The position numbers and the translations under genes are program-made. The notes under the pieces are model-generated. The model made no database searches, had not been told where the DNA came from, and worked only from the letters and a program-made list of their open reading frames with translations. From Closterium sp. Naga37s-1 (lineage: Eukaryota > Streptophyta > Zygnematophyceae > Desmidiales > Closteriaceae): a DNA stretch of 64,000 bases. Within the stretch, counting starts at the first letter, position 1, and each line of letters opens with the position of its first letter. Of this stretch, positions 30,387 to 43,875 are shown piece by piece. The stretch lies in contig CANJKZ010000971.1 in NCBI GenBank assembly GCA_947471745.1, forward strand, positions 1,918,001-1,982,000, in the 5' to 3' direction.

Positions 30387-33300
30387 ATGGACGACCTAAT
30401 ATCGCTAGGCGAGACGTTACAGCAGGCGTCGTCGGCCCTCGTGGGAGACGACATTCAGGCAGACCCTCGCTCGGGGTCGGCTCCCGTCATCCAGCTCTTG
30501 GTCATCGGCGCGCCGGTACGATAGTCGTTCAGTCAACACAGCCGTACGTCCGATGCTTTTGGAGTCCACGCAGACGTATGTTGCTTGCTGAGTCGACACA
30601 TTCGATTCGCGTCGAGTCGACACAGACGTACGACCTTCGGGACTCGAGTTACCACGCTCTGAAGTCGACACGGAAGCACGACGCTTTTTAGCACATCACT
30701 AGGACACCGCTTTGCTCCCATCCTGCTGTCCGTCGTCCGCGCTTCGGTACGACGCTCAAGCATCGCGTGTCATCGCATCGGACACACTATTGTGATGCCT
30801 CAGCGTACGACACGTTCGATCATCATGTCCGACACGTACGACACGCTATTGTGATACCTTCGCGTACGACACGTTCGGACATGATCTCGTAGTGTACGAC
30901 TCTCTGTCATGAACGGCGTTCCAGTGTCCGACTGTTGTCACAATCTCCAGGGCTCCGTATTAACAAGCGTCAGTCACTCCATAGCAAGTATTAAGCTTTC
31001 ATTCTCACACGCTTCTTCCATCGTTTTCTTTTCCCTGTTGATAAATTGTTCTTAATGAGCTTCAAGTCTGGTCGTTTCGCTTTCCCCTTAATTACCTGCA
31101 GGGTTCGGGGAAGTCGGCTGTTCTCAACACGCTCATCGGCCATGCCGTCTTGGTATGTCGGTGGATTAAACAATTCATGTTTTTCCTGTGTCTGCTAAAA
31201 AGTACTCGATTTTAATGGTATTTCGTAAGTTGATCTCTTCACTCGCTGGTAACTCTTGACTCACTAAAGGGCTTTTTAGCTGGTGACTGGTGACTTTGAT
31301 AGGACGAGTGTGACAGCTTTTCTTTTCAAATGTTTTCACTGTTGTCATCCTGGATGCATCTCACTGTCACGCGCAATCCGTTTGCTTACCTGCATCTCTT
31401 CCTGCTGCATTTAATGCATGCACGCCGTTGCGCCGCAATAAGAACCCACCTACCGGTGCTCTGCTCTCTGATCTCTGACTCCTCTGCTTTCTGTCCTGTG
31501 TTGTGTTTCTTTCTCCACCTACCGCTTCCTCTACCTACTTCTCCTTGCTTTGTTTTTCTCTCAGCCCACAGGAGAGGGCGGGTGCACGCGCTTCCCAGTG
31601 CTGGTGGACTTGCATCGCGACCAGAACCTCTCGGCCGGCGCTGTGCGCGGCAATCTTGGTGCCAGAACCAACATGCCCAGGCCTTGTAAGAGCCAATCTC
31701 TGGGATGGCCACGTGATAAAAGAAGTGTTTTGAGACGTGTTGAGACGTTTTGAGACGTCTCAAAACACTTCCTTTTTTGCTGTGCGCGCCAATCTTGGTG
31801 GCTCAACCCCGAATGTATACATTCTGAGAAAGTACAGAAGAGTGAAGTGTTAACATGCAAGCTGTGTGGTGGTCAACAGAAGGAGACTCGTTTCTTGCCG
31901 CTTCTCTCTCTGGTCCGTTCCTCTCTTTGCTTCCCTCTGGTTTCCCTCCCGCTGGGTGCAGCGGAGATTCGGCAGGCACTGCAGTCGGACATGAGCAAGG
32001 CCAAGGGGTCGTCCAGGCACAGAGAGGAGGCGCAGCTCATCCTCCGATCGCCCATTGGTCCGTCCGTCTCCCGCTTTTTTTCTTTCCTTCCCGCTTCTCA
32101 CTCGCATCTCGTGAGTGTTTCAATTCCCAGCTGCAAATGTCAAAACCTTTTTCTGGGCTGGCCGAACCCCCAAGTACTGCAGCAGAGTGTGGTATGCAGT
32201 GGTGTGTTGTGTGTGTGTGTGTGGGTGTGTGTGTTTTCCTGGACACGGCTTTTTCTCTTTTCGTTCCTCACTCCCTCACTCATCGTGCCGTTGCCACGTG
32301 CCTCCTTTTCGACTCTTGCTCTTGTGCTGTGCCTTGTTCTTGTGCACAGAACCACCAATGCGCATCTAGTGCCGCCTCAAATCTCGTTTCTCTCAATATC
32401 AAGTCTCCCGTTCTTCTTCCATCCCCCTCCTTCCACCCTGCGCCTCCTTATGAACCCCTGCTGTCCCTTGCCCCCGTGCACAGCCCCACCGATGCGCATT
32501 ATCGACCTGCCTGGGATAGAGAAGGCATCCCAAATGGACGGAGCAGTAAGCGGTCCCTCTGCCATGCCATGCCACTTGTAGTGTATACGTTGTTGTGTCT
32601 TGTCTCGTTTATGCGTACTCAATAATATCCTCAATTCGGCTTATCGGCTCTAGGGCAGACAGACAGCATGTTCAACAACAATGCATGCAGTCATCCTGGT
32701 GTGTAACGGTTTTCAATGTCGCCAGCTGCATCATAGACTGATTCGACAGCGTCTTCATTAACCAACAACATTCCCTCTAATCCAGTGCCTTGCACTCCAC
32801 GTGTGTGCGTGCATGAATGCAGTTCCAGGACAATGTGTCCAACAACGATGCAGTCATCCTGGTGTGATCCATCTTATTTGAATCCAGCATCACATACTGG
32901 TTCTGACAACGTGCCCTGTACTCCCACGCACTTTGATTTTGTTGTACCCCTCGCATGCATACAGTTCCAGGACAACGTGTCCAACAACGATACAGTCATC
33001 CTGGTGTGAGGCGTCTCAAATGAAACCAGCATTGACTGGTTTCGACAACGTGCCCTGTACTCCCACACTTTGTGTGTTCTTGCATTGCACTCCACGTGTG
33101 CGTGCATGCAGTTCCAGGACAACGTGTCCAACAACGATGCAGTCATCCTGGTGGTGATCTCTGCCACGGCAGTCAAGGACTCTCTTAAGATCCTCCGCAT
33201 CGCGCATGACATTGACAGAGAAGGTGAGTGGAGGGCATGAATATGAATTCGTGTTGCCATGGTCTGCATCTTAGGAGGGCCTACATCTTAGGCGCCTCAT

Positions 33301-36300
33301 CAATGCAGTCATTCATCCTGGTGCGGTGGTGGTCTCTGCCACGTCAGTCAAGGACTCCCTGAATATCCTCCGCATTGTGCACGACATTGATAGAGAAGGT
33401 GAGTGAGTGGGCAAAGGTGACTTCGAAATCGACACATTGTTACCAAAAGCACAAGGTATAATACAATGGCAAGAGTCTCGACAAAGTTAGAAGAGCGGAT
33501 TGGAGTGCACAGGCCATTAGGGCGTGGCACAGCGAAGCTGGCTGTGGTGGAGCTGCTGCGGAGGCAGGGTGGATTTAAATGCACGCCCCTTGATCCCCTT
33601 CCTCTGCAATCAATCAACTGACCAGCCCAGGTGTGAGGAGCATCGGGGTGATAACGAAATTCACCAAGTCGTGAAGGACAGAGACACGGAGAAACTGGCA
33701 GGCAGTGGACTTTGCTGCAGAGGCAGTTTGAACCTAACGCACACCCTTATCAATCTCCTCCTTGTACAATCAACCCCAGGTGTGAGAACTATTGGAGTTA
33801 TCACGAAATTCGACCAAGTGATGAAGGACAGGGACACGGCGAAGCTGGCAGTGGACCTGCTGCAGAAGCAGGGGGCGGCCATGGCTCAGGACTACCCGTG
33901 GGTGGCAGTGATTGGTCAGCCGCTGGGGGACAAGGACACGAACGAGCCTATGGATGGCGCGTGGCAGGAGGAATACAAGGTCTTATCGCAGGTGCGTTGA
34001 GATGACTTTTGAGTCGACTCAAAAGTCACCTTGGAATACAAGGTCTTATCGCAGGTGACTTGAGAGTTCAGCTCTGGGCTGTTGCAGTGTGTGAAGTACC
34101 CATAGACCGTGGGTGGAGGTGATTGGACAGCCTTTGGAGGACAAGGATACGAACGAGCCCATGGATGGCGCTTGGCAGGAGGAGTACAAGGTCTTGTCAA
34201 AGGTGCATGTTGTGTCGTGTTGTGTTGTGTTGTGTTGTGTTGTGTTGTGTCGTGTCGTGTCGTGTTGTGTTGTGTCGTGTTGTGTTGTGTTGTGTTGTGA
34301 GTGGTGACTGTTGGCATGCTGCGTGGCAGGAGGAGTACAAGGTCTTGTCAAAGGTGCGTGTTGTGTCGTGTTGTGTTGTGTTGTGTTGTGTTGTGTTGTG
34401 TTGTGTTGTGTCGTGTCGTGTCGTGTTGTGTTGTGTCGTGTTGTGTTGTGTTGTGTTGTGTTGTGTTGTGAGTGGTGACTGTTGGCATGCTGCGTGGCAG
34501 GAGGAGTTCAAGGTGCTGTGGCAGGAGTATATAGAGAGCTCTGCTCTGGGTGAGTGTGAATGGGAACTGGAAGCTGTTGCAGTGTGCAACGTACCTGTGC
34601 GTTGGTGACTATGATTGGGCAGCGTCTGGGGGACAAGGGCAGGAGCGAGCCCATGCTGAAGGATCAGGAGAGAACAGCTCACCTTTAGCCTCCGTCCTTG
34701 CATGATAGAAGTGTAGTTTTGAGACGTCTCAAAACTTAACTTCTATCACAAGGGCACAAACGAGCCCACGATGAAGAATTAGGAGAGAACAGCTCACCTT
34801 TTGTCATCCGTCCTTGTGTTCTGTTGTGTTGCATTCCATTGCATGCCTTACATGGCAGGTGATGCGGGCGAATGGAGTGAAGGGCATGGACACGCCCATG
34901 GATCGGATGTGACGATCTCTTAGACACTTTGCATACCTTCCTTGCTTGCCTTGCATGGCAGGTGATGTGGGCGAATGGAATCAAAGGCATGGACACGCCC
35001 ATGGGTCGCGACGCGTTGCTGCGGCTGATTGCTCGCACCGTGCGGCACAAGATGAAGGAAAAGATTCCTCGCATTATGTCCGCGTAAGGCTCTCCCACCC
35101 TCTCTACTCACTCTCACTCTCACTCGCTCACTCCCGCTGGCTTGCCGACTCTCACTCTCAAATGAGAGAATAGCTCACTCTCACTCACTTCCCCCCTTCC
35201 TCCCCCACACCTTTTCCCCTTCTTTCTCCCTTTCAACCTGTTCCCATCAGCCTGGAGGGTCGGTCTGAGGAAGTGGACGCGGAGCTACTCAGGCTGGGCG
35301 ACTCACTGGTCTCCAGCCTCAATGGCCTCCGGAATCCACACATTCTTACTTTACCCCCACCTCCTCTCCCGCCTCTTCAACCCCCCATCAGCCTGGAGGG
35401 TCGGTCTGAGGAGGTGGACGCGGAGCTACTCAGGCTGGGCGACTCACTGGTTTCCAGCCTCAACGGCTCGCGTACCCTCGCGCTGGAGCCTGGAGCTCTG
35501 CCGAGGGGTTAGAAACAAACAATCCCTTCCTCCCCTCTCCCCTTCGCTCCTCCCTGTTCCCATCAGCCTGGAGGGTCGCTCTGAGGAAGTGGACGCGGAG
35601 CTACTCAGGCTGGGCGACTCACTGGTCTCCAGCCTCAACGGCTCCTGTGCCCTGGCCCTGGAGCTGTGCCGAGAGTTTGAAAAGCTCATGTCTCCTGGCC
35701 TCCCCCCTCCCTGTTCCCATCAGCCTGGAGGGTCGCTCTGAGGAAGTGGACGCGGAGCTACTCAGGCTGGGCGACTCACTCGTGTCCAGTTTGAATGGCT
35801 CGCGTGCCCTCGCCTTGGAGCTGTGCCGAGGGTTTGACCTTTCCCGACCCCCCCCTTTGTCACTCCTCCCTGCTCCTCTCTCAGCCTGGAGGGTCGCTCT
35901 GAGGAAGTGGACGCGGAGCTACTCAGGCTGGGCGACTCACTCGTGTCCAGCCTCAACGGCTCGCGTGCCCTGGCCCTGGAGCTGTGCCGAGGGTTTGAGA
36001 CCAAGTTCTGCGAGAACCTGGACGGCAGTGAGGTGCGTGCACACGATAGGGTGGGGTGTTACAAGGTGGTATGGATGGAGGGGGCTGGTGGGGGAAAAGG
36101 GCGGCCGTCTATGATCAGGTTGCACGGCTCGCGTGCGCTCGCCCTGGAGCTGTGCCGCGGGTTTGAGACCAAGTTCTGCGAACACCTGGATGGCAGTGAG
36201 GTGCGTGCGCTGGGGAGGAGGTACGATGGGATCGGCTGTTGCAAGGCCGGATGGAGAGATGCACGTGTGGCAGAAGGGGAAAGTATGCACACACCCTGTT

Positions 36301-39300
36301 TGAAGAACGAAGCGTGCTAATTTCCATACTCTGGGTTTCTTCAATGCTCTACTTTGATCTTAGGACAACAGTCGCTGTGATTAAAGGCAGTCCATTCAGC
36401 AACATGCTTGATCAGAACTGGTTCTGAGACGATTTTTGAGGCACCTCAAAACCAATGTACCCCGACTCCACACCCACAGGGCGGAGGGTCGCAAATGGTG
36501 GAGAAGTTCGTGGGCACGCTGCCTCTGCGCTTCGAGCCCCTCCTATTAGCAACATGTTTAAACAAAACCTTGTTCTGGCTCCTTTCATGCACCCCTTCGC
36601 CTCCACTGCTCCACCTGCAGGGCGGAGGGTCGCAGATGGTGGAGAAGTTTGTGGGCACGCTGCCTCTGCGCTTCAGAGGGCTCCCGCTGGACGACATGTT
36701 CAGCTTTGACAACGTGAAGAAGGTGAGTGAACCAATTCTTTGATCGGGTTGCTGCGCTGCACTGCACTGCAGTTCAGATCAGAGGGCTCCCGCTGGACGA
36801 CATGTTCAGCTTTGACAACGTGAAGAAGGTGAGTGAGGGACTTCAATCTATAGTTGGCTGAAAAAGGATTGTCTCTGCGCTTCAGAGGGCTCCCGCTGGA
36901 CGACATGTTCAGCTTTGACAACGTGAAAAAGGCGAGTGACCTGTCAATGCTGTCCTGTTTAGTCGACTTGAGAAGTGGCTTTTGAGTCGACTCGAAAGTC
37001 ACATGGACGACATGTTCAGCTTCGGCCTTGACAACGTGAAGAAGGTGAGAGAGCCGTTGATTCCTGCTTGCCCCTGCTTCTGCCCCTAAACCCTAAACCC
37101 TAAACAAGCTACGCCCACATGGCCTCTAAAGTTTCTCTTCCTTCGTCCTGACTGTTACCCCACCAGGTGGTGATGGTGGCGGATGGGTACCAGCCATACC
37201 TGCTGTCGCCTGAGAGGGGTCCTCTCCTCAAGCCCAAGCCCGCTACGCGCTATTGTAAAAGCGTCTGTTTTTCCCTCCCGCCACTCCCTTGCGGCCATTC
37301 TTACTGACTGTTGCCCCACCAGGTGGTGATGGTGGCGGATGGGTACCTACCAGCCATACCTGCTGTCGCCAGAGAAAGGCCTTCAAGCCTGCTACACGTC
37401 AATGTAAAATCGTCTGTTTCTCCACCACTCCCTCCGTGGGCCATTCTTACCGTTGCCCCACCAGGTGGTGATGGTGGCAGATGGGTACCAGCCATGCCTG
37501 CTGTCGCCAGAGAAGGGTCTTTATGTGTTTCTAGTCAACGTAACTACAGCTATCTCTCCTGCCATTTCCTCCCTCTCCTCCCTTCCGTCAATCCCACTGC
37601 TTCCCCACCAGGTGGTGATGGTGGCGGACGGATACCAGCCATACCTGCTGTCGCCAGAGAAGGGCCTGCGTCTGCTCATCAAGAGGAGCCTGGAGCTGGC
37701 CAAGCAGCCTGGCATTGACTGTGTGGACGAGGTGAGAGCAGGGGACTGACTGCTGTTGACTAAGTTGACTCTGATTGACTTCGCCTTCTCATCAAGAGGA
37801 GTCTCCTCCAGCTGGCATTGACTGTGTGGACGAGGTGAGAGCAGGGGACTGACTGCTGTTTCCTCCCATTGATTGTCATTGACTCTGATTGACTTTGTCT
37901 GCTCATCAAAAGGAGCCTGGAGCTGGCCAAGCAGCCTGGCATTGACTGTGTGGACGAGGCGAGAGTAGCGTGTTTACTGTGGTTGACTCTTGTTGACTTT
38001 GATTGACTGGATTGACTTCGTCTGCTCATCAAGAGGAGTCTCGAGCTGGCCAAGCAACCCGGCATTGACTGTTTGGACGACGTGAGAGGGAGGAGGGGGG
38101 GGACGCAGGGTCGGAGGGACGAGGGGAAGGGTTGTCTGGTGTATGTGTGCCCTGGGTTCTGCTTTGCCGCCTGCCATCATTCCTTCCTTGATCCGCTTCC
38201 TCATGCCGTCCACATGCCGTCCTTTTCTACATATCAAGACTCCCCTTGATTTACTCCTACCATGTCATGCCACAACCATTCATCCATGCAGGTGCACAAG
38301 ATTCTCGTGGACATCGTAGCAGGTGCCGCATCACAAGCCCCTTCGCTCGTCCGCTTCCCACCCATGAAAACAGAGGTACAGTGAATGGCTGCCTATAAGC
38401 TTCCCAGTGCACACCATCTCCGCAGCCGCCCCCTCTATCCTCTCTCCTCCCCTTTCCAAACACCAATACTTTCCTCATCCCCCGCTCCTTCTCCCTCCCA
38501 ATACCCCCTCCCTTTCTCCCACTCTTCCTTTCTGGCCCCACATGGCTCAGTTCAAGGTAAATGGGACCATGGAACTTTAGCACGCGTGTCCCTCTTTCCC
38601 TATCATAGCCACCCCATGGCCATAGCCTCATCTGCATTATTTCTGAGCACATGGCATCATGGCCACAGCGCCCTGCCCTCTGCCCCTCCCCTCCCTCTCC
38701 CTTTGTACCGGAACCAGCCCATAGATATAGCCTCGTCAGCATTATATGAAGCACACAGCGTCACGGCCACTGCGCTCCGCCGTCTTCCTGTCCCCTTTTC
38801 CCGCTCCCTTCCTTCCTCACCCCCACACTTTCAACCAGCTGGTGGCCATAGCATCAGCAGCACTGGTCGAGTATCGGGTGGAGGTCAAGTGCATGTGACG
38901 GCCAGTGGTCATGGAGAAGAGCCCGTGGGCATGAAAGGGACACTCACTTGATTTTTCCCCTTCTCCCTCCTCCGCTCCCTCTCCCTCCCCTCTCAGCTTG
39001 TGGCCATCGCATCAGCAGCACTGGACGAGTATCTGGTGGAGGTGAAGTGTACCTTCACATACTGGTGCATGGTGACTGGTGTATGCCATGCCACCTCTCC
39101 ACTGCCCCTTGCTTCTCCCTCCCCTCCATTCCCTCCCCCCCCTCTCAGCTGGTGGCCATCGCATCGGCAGCATTGGACGAGTATCGGGCAGAGGCAAAAC
39201 GCATGGTGGCTTTTGGTACATTGCCTCCTTCTCTCTTCTCCCTCCCTCCATCTCAGCTCGTGGCCATAGCATCAGCAGCACTGGACGAGTACCGCGCAGA

Positions 39301-42300
39301 GGCGAAGCGCATGGTGACTGGCGCATGTATGCCACGTCTCCCACTGCCCCTCCCTTCTCCCTCTCTCTTCTTCGCTCCCTCCCTTTCCCTCTCAGTTGGT
39401 GGCCATAGCATCAGCAGCATTGGACGAGTACCGCGCGGAGGCGAAGCGCATGGTGACGGCCATAGTGGACATGGAGAAGGGCTTCGTGCCGCCGTCGCAC
39501 TTCATTGAGGCGGAGTATAAGCGGTGAGCTGCCGCCCCACCATGTGGTTCATGCCGCCCTCGCACCTGATTCGAGCCGCCCCCCTCTCCCTTGACTTGTG
39601 CAGCCGTAGATTCATGCCGAATCCGATGCACTTGACTCGTGCTGACACACTAGATTCGTGCCACCCTCACACTTGACTCGTGCCCCCTTCACACTTGACT
39701 CGTGCCCCCTTCACACTTGACTCGTGCCCCCTTCACACTTGACTCGTGCCCCCTTCACACTTGACTCGTGCCCCCTTCACACTTGACTTGTACCTCCATT
39801 GCACTAAGTTTTTTCTGCCTTTGCACTAGAGTTGTGCTTCGCCCTAACTCCAAACTTGGACCGCCCTCACTCCAAACTTGGACCGCCCTCTCTTGTTCAT
39901 CTTCCCCCCGGCAGGCAGGAGAAGTTATGGAAGGAGTTGGAAGTGGCTCGCAAGGGCTTGCAGGACCGAGGCGTGCTCTCCCGCTCTGTGAGTCGTTGCC
40001 TCGCTCCCGCTCTGTGAATCATGTATGTCTCTGTTTCCTTTAGTGAGTCCTCTTGCTCTCTCCATTGTTCGCTTCGTGAGTAAAGCCTCTCGATCTCTCT
40101 CCACTCACCTCCACTCACTACCGCTCAACCTCACCCTTTCCTCGTTCTTCTGCCCTCCCCACCACCTTCTTCACACCAGTCGACAGGAGACAGTGGGGGC
40201 GGTCGCTTTGCCTCTGCCATGTCCTCATTCAGCCGCAAGAAGGAGCCTCCCCCACCTCCGCCCCCCAGTGATGCCTCTCAGTCCCTGGGTCCCGTCAAGG
40301 AGCTTGCAGGTGCTGTGCTGTTCTGTGATGGGTTGAGATGGGTTGGTTTGGGGTTTGATGCGGTGGGATGGGGTGGGTTGGGTTGGGATGCCGCAAGAAG
40401 GAGCCTCCCCCACCTCCGCCCCCCACCGATGTCTCTCAGCCCATGGGTCCCGTCAAAGAGCTTGCAGGTGCTGTACAGTGCTCTTATGGGTGGGATGGGA
40501 TGGGATGGGATGGGATGGGATGGGATGGGATGGAAAGGCTGGGATGTGTTGTTCTGTTCGTGTCTGAGTCTGGCACAGAACCGTCCGTGTTTGCCGTTGG
40601 TGTTGCTTGTTGCTGTCGTTCATATGCTCACCCTGTCAGGGTTCTTCTCAAAAGTGCGTGTATCCCTTTTGTGCCTGATTCTCGCTGGCATCGCCTTTGT
40701 TCGGGTTGTTGTGCAAAGTGCTTGTTTACCGTTTGCCTTATTTTAAGACAGATTGTACTCTTCTTGTTCTTGCTTCCATTGCTGCCGTTGCTGTCATTGC
40801 TGCCGTTGCTGTCATTGCTGCCGTTGCTGTCATTGCTGCCCTTGCTGTCATTGCTGCCGTTGCTGTCATTGCTGCCCTTGCTGCCCTTGCTGCCCTTGCT
40901 GTCATTGCTGCCCTTGCTGCCCTTGCTGCCCTTGCTGCCCTTGCTGTCATTGTGGCAGGCTTCTTGTGGAAAGTGAGCTCCAAGGGGGGATGGAGCAAGC
41001 GCTGGTTCGCACTCAGTGACAAGACCGCCCGGGTATGCTATGCTGCACACACAGCGTTTCACTTGCCCCTCTTTTCTATGTGCACAAGCTCGATGAAAAC
41101 TCTTGGAGCTCCCTCCCTTCACCCACCCCTCATCACCCTTTTCCCTCCTTCCGCTTCCACTCACCACCCTGTCTCCATCCATTTCCCCGCCAATTACCAG
41201 CATTTTTCTTATTCATGTTTGTTCTTCTGCCATGTCTGCCATGCCCTGCCATGTCTGCCATGCCCTGCCATGCCCTCCGTGCTCCATCCCGCAGCTCTAC
41301 TACGTGAAGAAGCCCGATGAGAAGACGCCTAGGGGAGTCATTCCTCTCGAGGTAAGGCACCAAACTGTTTCTGTCTTTGCAACGGTGTGGGATGATCTGC
41401 TTTCTTAAGCCGCCGGCAATTGTTCTTACGGTATTTTTTTGGATGGGGGGTGTAAAGAATTGTCCGTTAAATTTAAGTTTTTCTCAGTAGGTGTGACTTG
41501 TGTACATTTTTTTCCCCAATTTATCTCTTTCTTCCTGCTTCCCTTGTGTTTGTGCAAACATTGTCCCTGGACTGCATAGTAAATGAATTAGTGCTTCCAG
41601 AGGAGGTATAAAAGGATAAAGTCCACAATAATCTCCCTTTACCCCGCGTTTGTCCCCGTTTTTGCAATACTCGTTACAGGACTGCATAATAGACGAGATA
41701 GTGCCTCCAGAGGAGGTGCCATCAGCATCGGACATCAAGGCGGGGTCCAACCCCTCGGCACAGGCACTCTCTTTCAAGATCGGCAACAGAGTGCCGTACA
41801 AAACCGTGGTCAAAGGTGGGTCAACGCTGGTCAACTGTGGGTCAACGCTAATCAAAGGTGGGTCAACGCTGGTAAAAGGAGGGTCAAGAGGAGGTGCCAT
41901 CAGCGTCGGACATCAAGGCAGGGTCCAACCCCTCGGCGCAAGCACTCTCCTTCAAGATTGGCAACAGAGTGCCGTACAAAACCGTGGTCAAAGGTGGGTC
42001 AACACTGGTCAACGGTGGGTCAACTCAAAGGTATGCCCCCGCTTGTCAAATGCAACAAGCCTGTAATCAAAGGCACGGCCTGGCGGGCGCGTTTACTCGA
42101 TGCTCGCGAGCATGTTCAGCAACACACCAACGTAGCCAATTGAACGTTCCCTCCTGCATTTACACCCTGTCTCTCTCACTCCCTCTCGAGTCTCCATTTC
42201 CTCATCATTCTTTAACTTCACCCCCAATGCTTTCCCTTTACTTCTCCCTCTCCCTCTATGTCTCCTTTCCCTCTCTTCCCTGTCCCGCTCTTCCTCCACC

Positions 42301-43788
42301 GGTCCACCAGTCGCTCATCCTGAGGGCAGACAACATGGCGGAGAAGCAGCAGTGGGTGGCGCGGCTTTCTCGCCTCCCGCTGCCTTCCCATCTCTCCTTT
42401 CATTCTCTTCCCTGTCCCCCTCTCTCTCCACCAGTCCACCAGTCGCTCATCCTGCGGGCAGACAACATGGCGGAGAAACAGCAGTGGGTGGCGCGGCTCA
42501 CTCTTCCCTTCCCCAATACCCCCCTCCCGTCCCCTCTCCAGTCCACCAGTCGCTCATCCTGCGGGCAGACAACATGGCGGAGAAACAGCAGTGGGTGCCA
42601 CGGCTTGCGCTCTCTCCCTCTCTCGTCAACGACGCCTGCATGCACTCCTTCTCTTTCCTTCCCCTTCTCTCTCCCTCCCCTTCTTCGTCCCGTCCCAGTC
42701 CACCAGTCACTCATCCTGAGGGCAGACAACATGGCAGAGAAGCAGCAGTGGGTGGCGCGCCTTCGCAGCCACACCAAGGCCTTCAAGGACGCCCCGCCCC
42801 CGCCTCCCCCTTCCTCCTCCACCGGGGGCGACACCGACCAATCAGGAGACGACGGCAGCAGCAGGGATGGGGATTCTGCTGGTAGTGGCGGTGGTGGAGG
42901 GGGGAGCATTGTGCCTGGGGCGCTGGGGCAGGGAGGGGGAGGGGCAGCGGGGGCGGGGCGGGTGGCGAATCCGGAGGAGGAGCTGAGGTATCAGGTGACG
43001 GAGGTGCGACGATACGTGCAGGCGGTGCTCGTTCACCTGGCTGACAACATTCCTAAGGTGAGGCTCCGGGTGTGTGCACATGTGCGTGTGCGCTGTGGTG
43101 CCTGTGTATTTTGCTGTGTGTGTGCGTGTGTTTTAACCAACTCCTCTCCCCCACGCCCCCCAACCACCACACACAAAAACACGTCAGGCCATAGTGTTAG
43201 CTCAGGTGGAGCGAGCGCGGGATTCAACGCTCACGAAGCTGTACCAGACGGTGAGCGGCATGTCAGACGACCGGCTGCAGGAGGATGTGGGGAGCGCTGA
43301 CAAACCTTGAACTCCCACCCTCTCCTTCCCCTCTCTTCCTCCCCTTCTCAACCACCAGGCCATAGAACTAGCTCAGGTGGAGAGGGCGAGGGATCCAATG
43401 CTCACGAAGCTGTACCAGACGGTGAGCGGCATGTCAGACGACCGGCTGCATTCAATGCTGCAGGAGGATGCTGAGAGCGCCGGCATGCCTTGAACTCACT
43501 CCCTCTCCTTCTCCTCCCTCCCCCCTTCCCAACCACCAGGCCATAGTGCTGGCTCAGGTGGAACGAGCCCGAGACTCAATGCTAACGAAGCTGTACCAGA
43601 CAGTGAGCGGCATGTCGGACGACCGGCTGCATTCCATGCTGCAGGAGGACGCGGAGAGCGCCGGCAAGCGCGACAAGTTCAAGCGCATGCGTGATGCCAT
43701 GCTTCAGCTCAAGCGGGCTCTTAGCCTGCATGAGGCACGCGCATCTGCTGAGGATGAAGGGCAAGGTGGGTGTTTGTGTTTAGGATAA

Positions 43789-43875
<87 letters not shown>

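Larger units (their letters stand above)
33628..34540 (+). repeat. Repeated G4/WQEEYKVLS exon pieces (DRP2)
   Basis: The start GTGTGAGAAC-AT-GG ([11 protein letters not shown]) occurs decayed at about 33629 and complete at 33782-33991. The exon's end ([29 protein letters not shown]) recurs at about 34033-34053, 34107-34200, 34325-34352 and 34494-34515. Confidence 0.85.

Noticed and set aside
34197-34703. Possible Thr/His-rich protein on the minus strand
   Set aside because: Produced by the GTGTT arrays within DRP2 introns.
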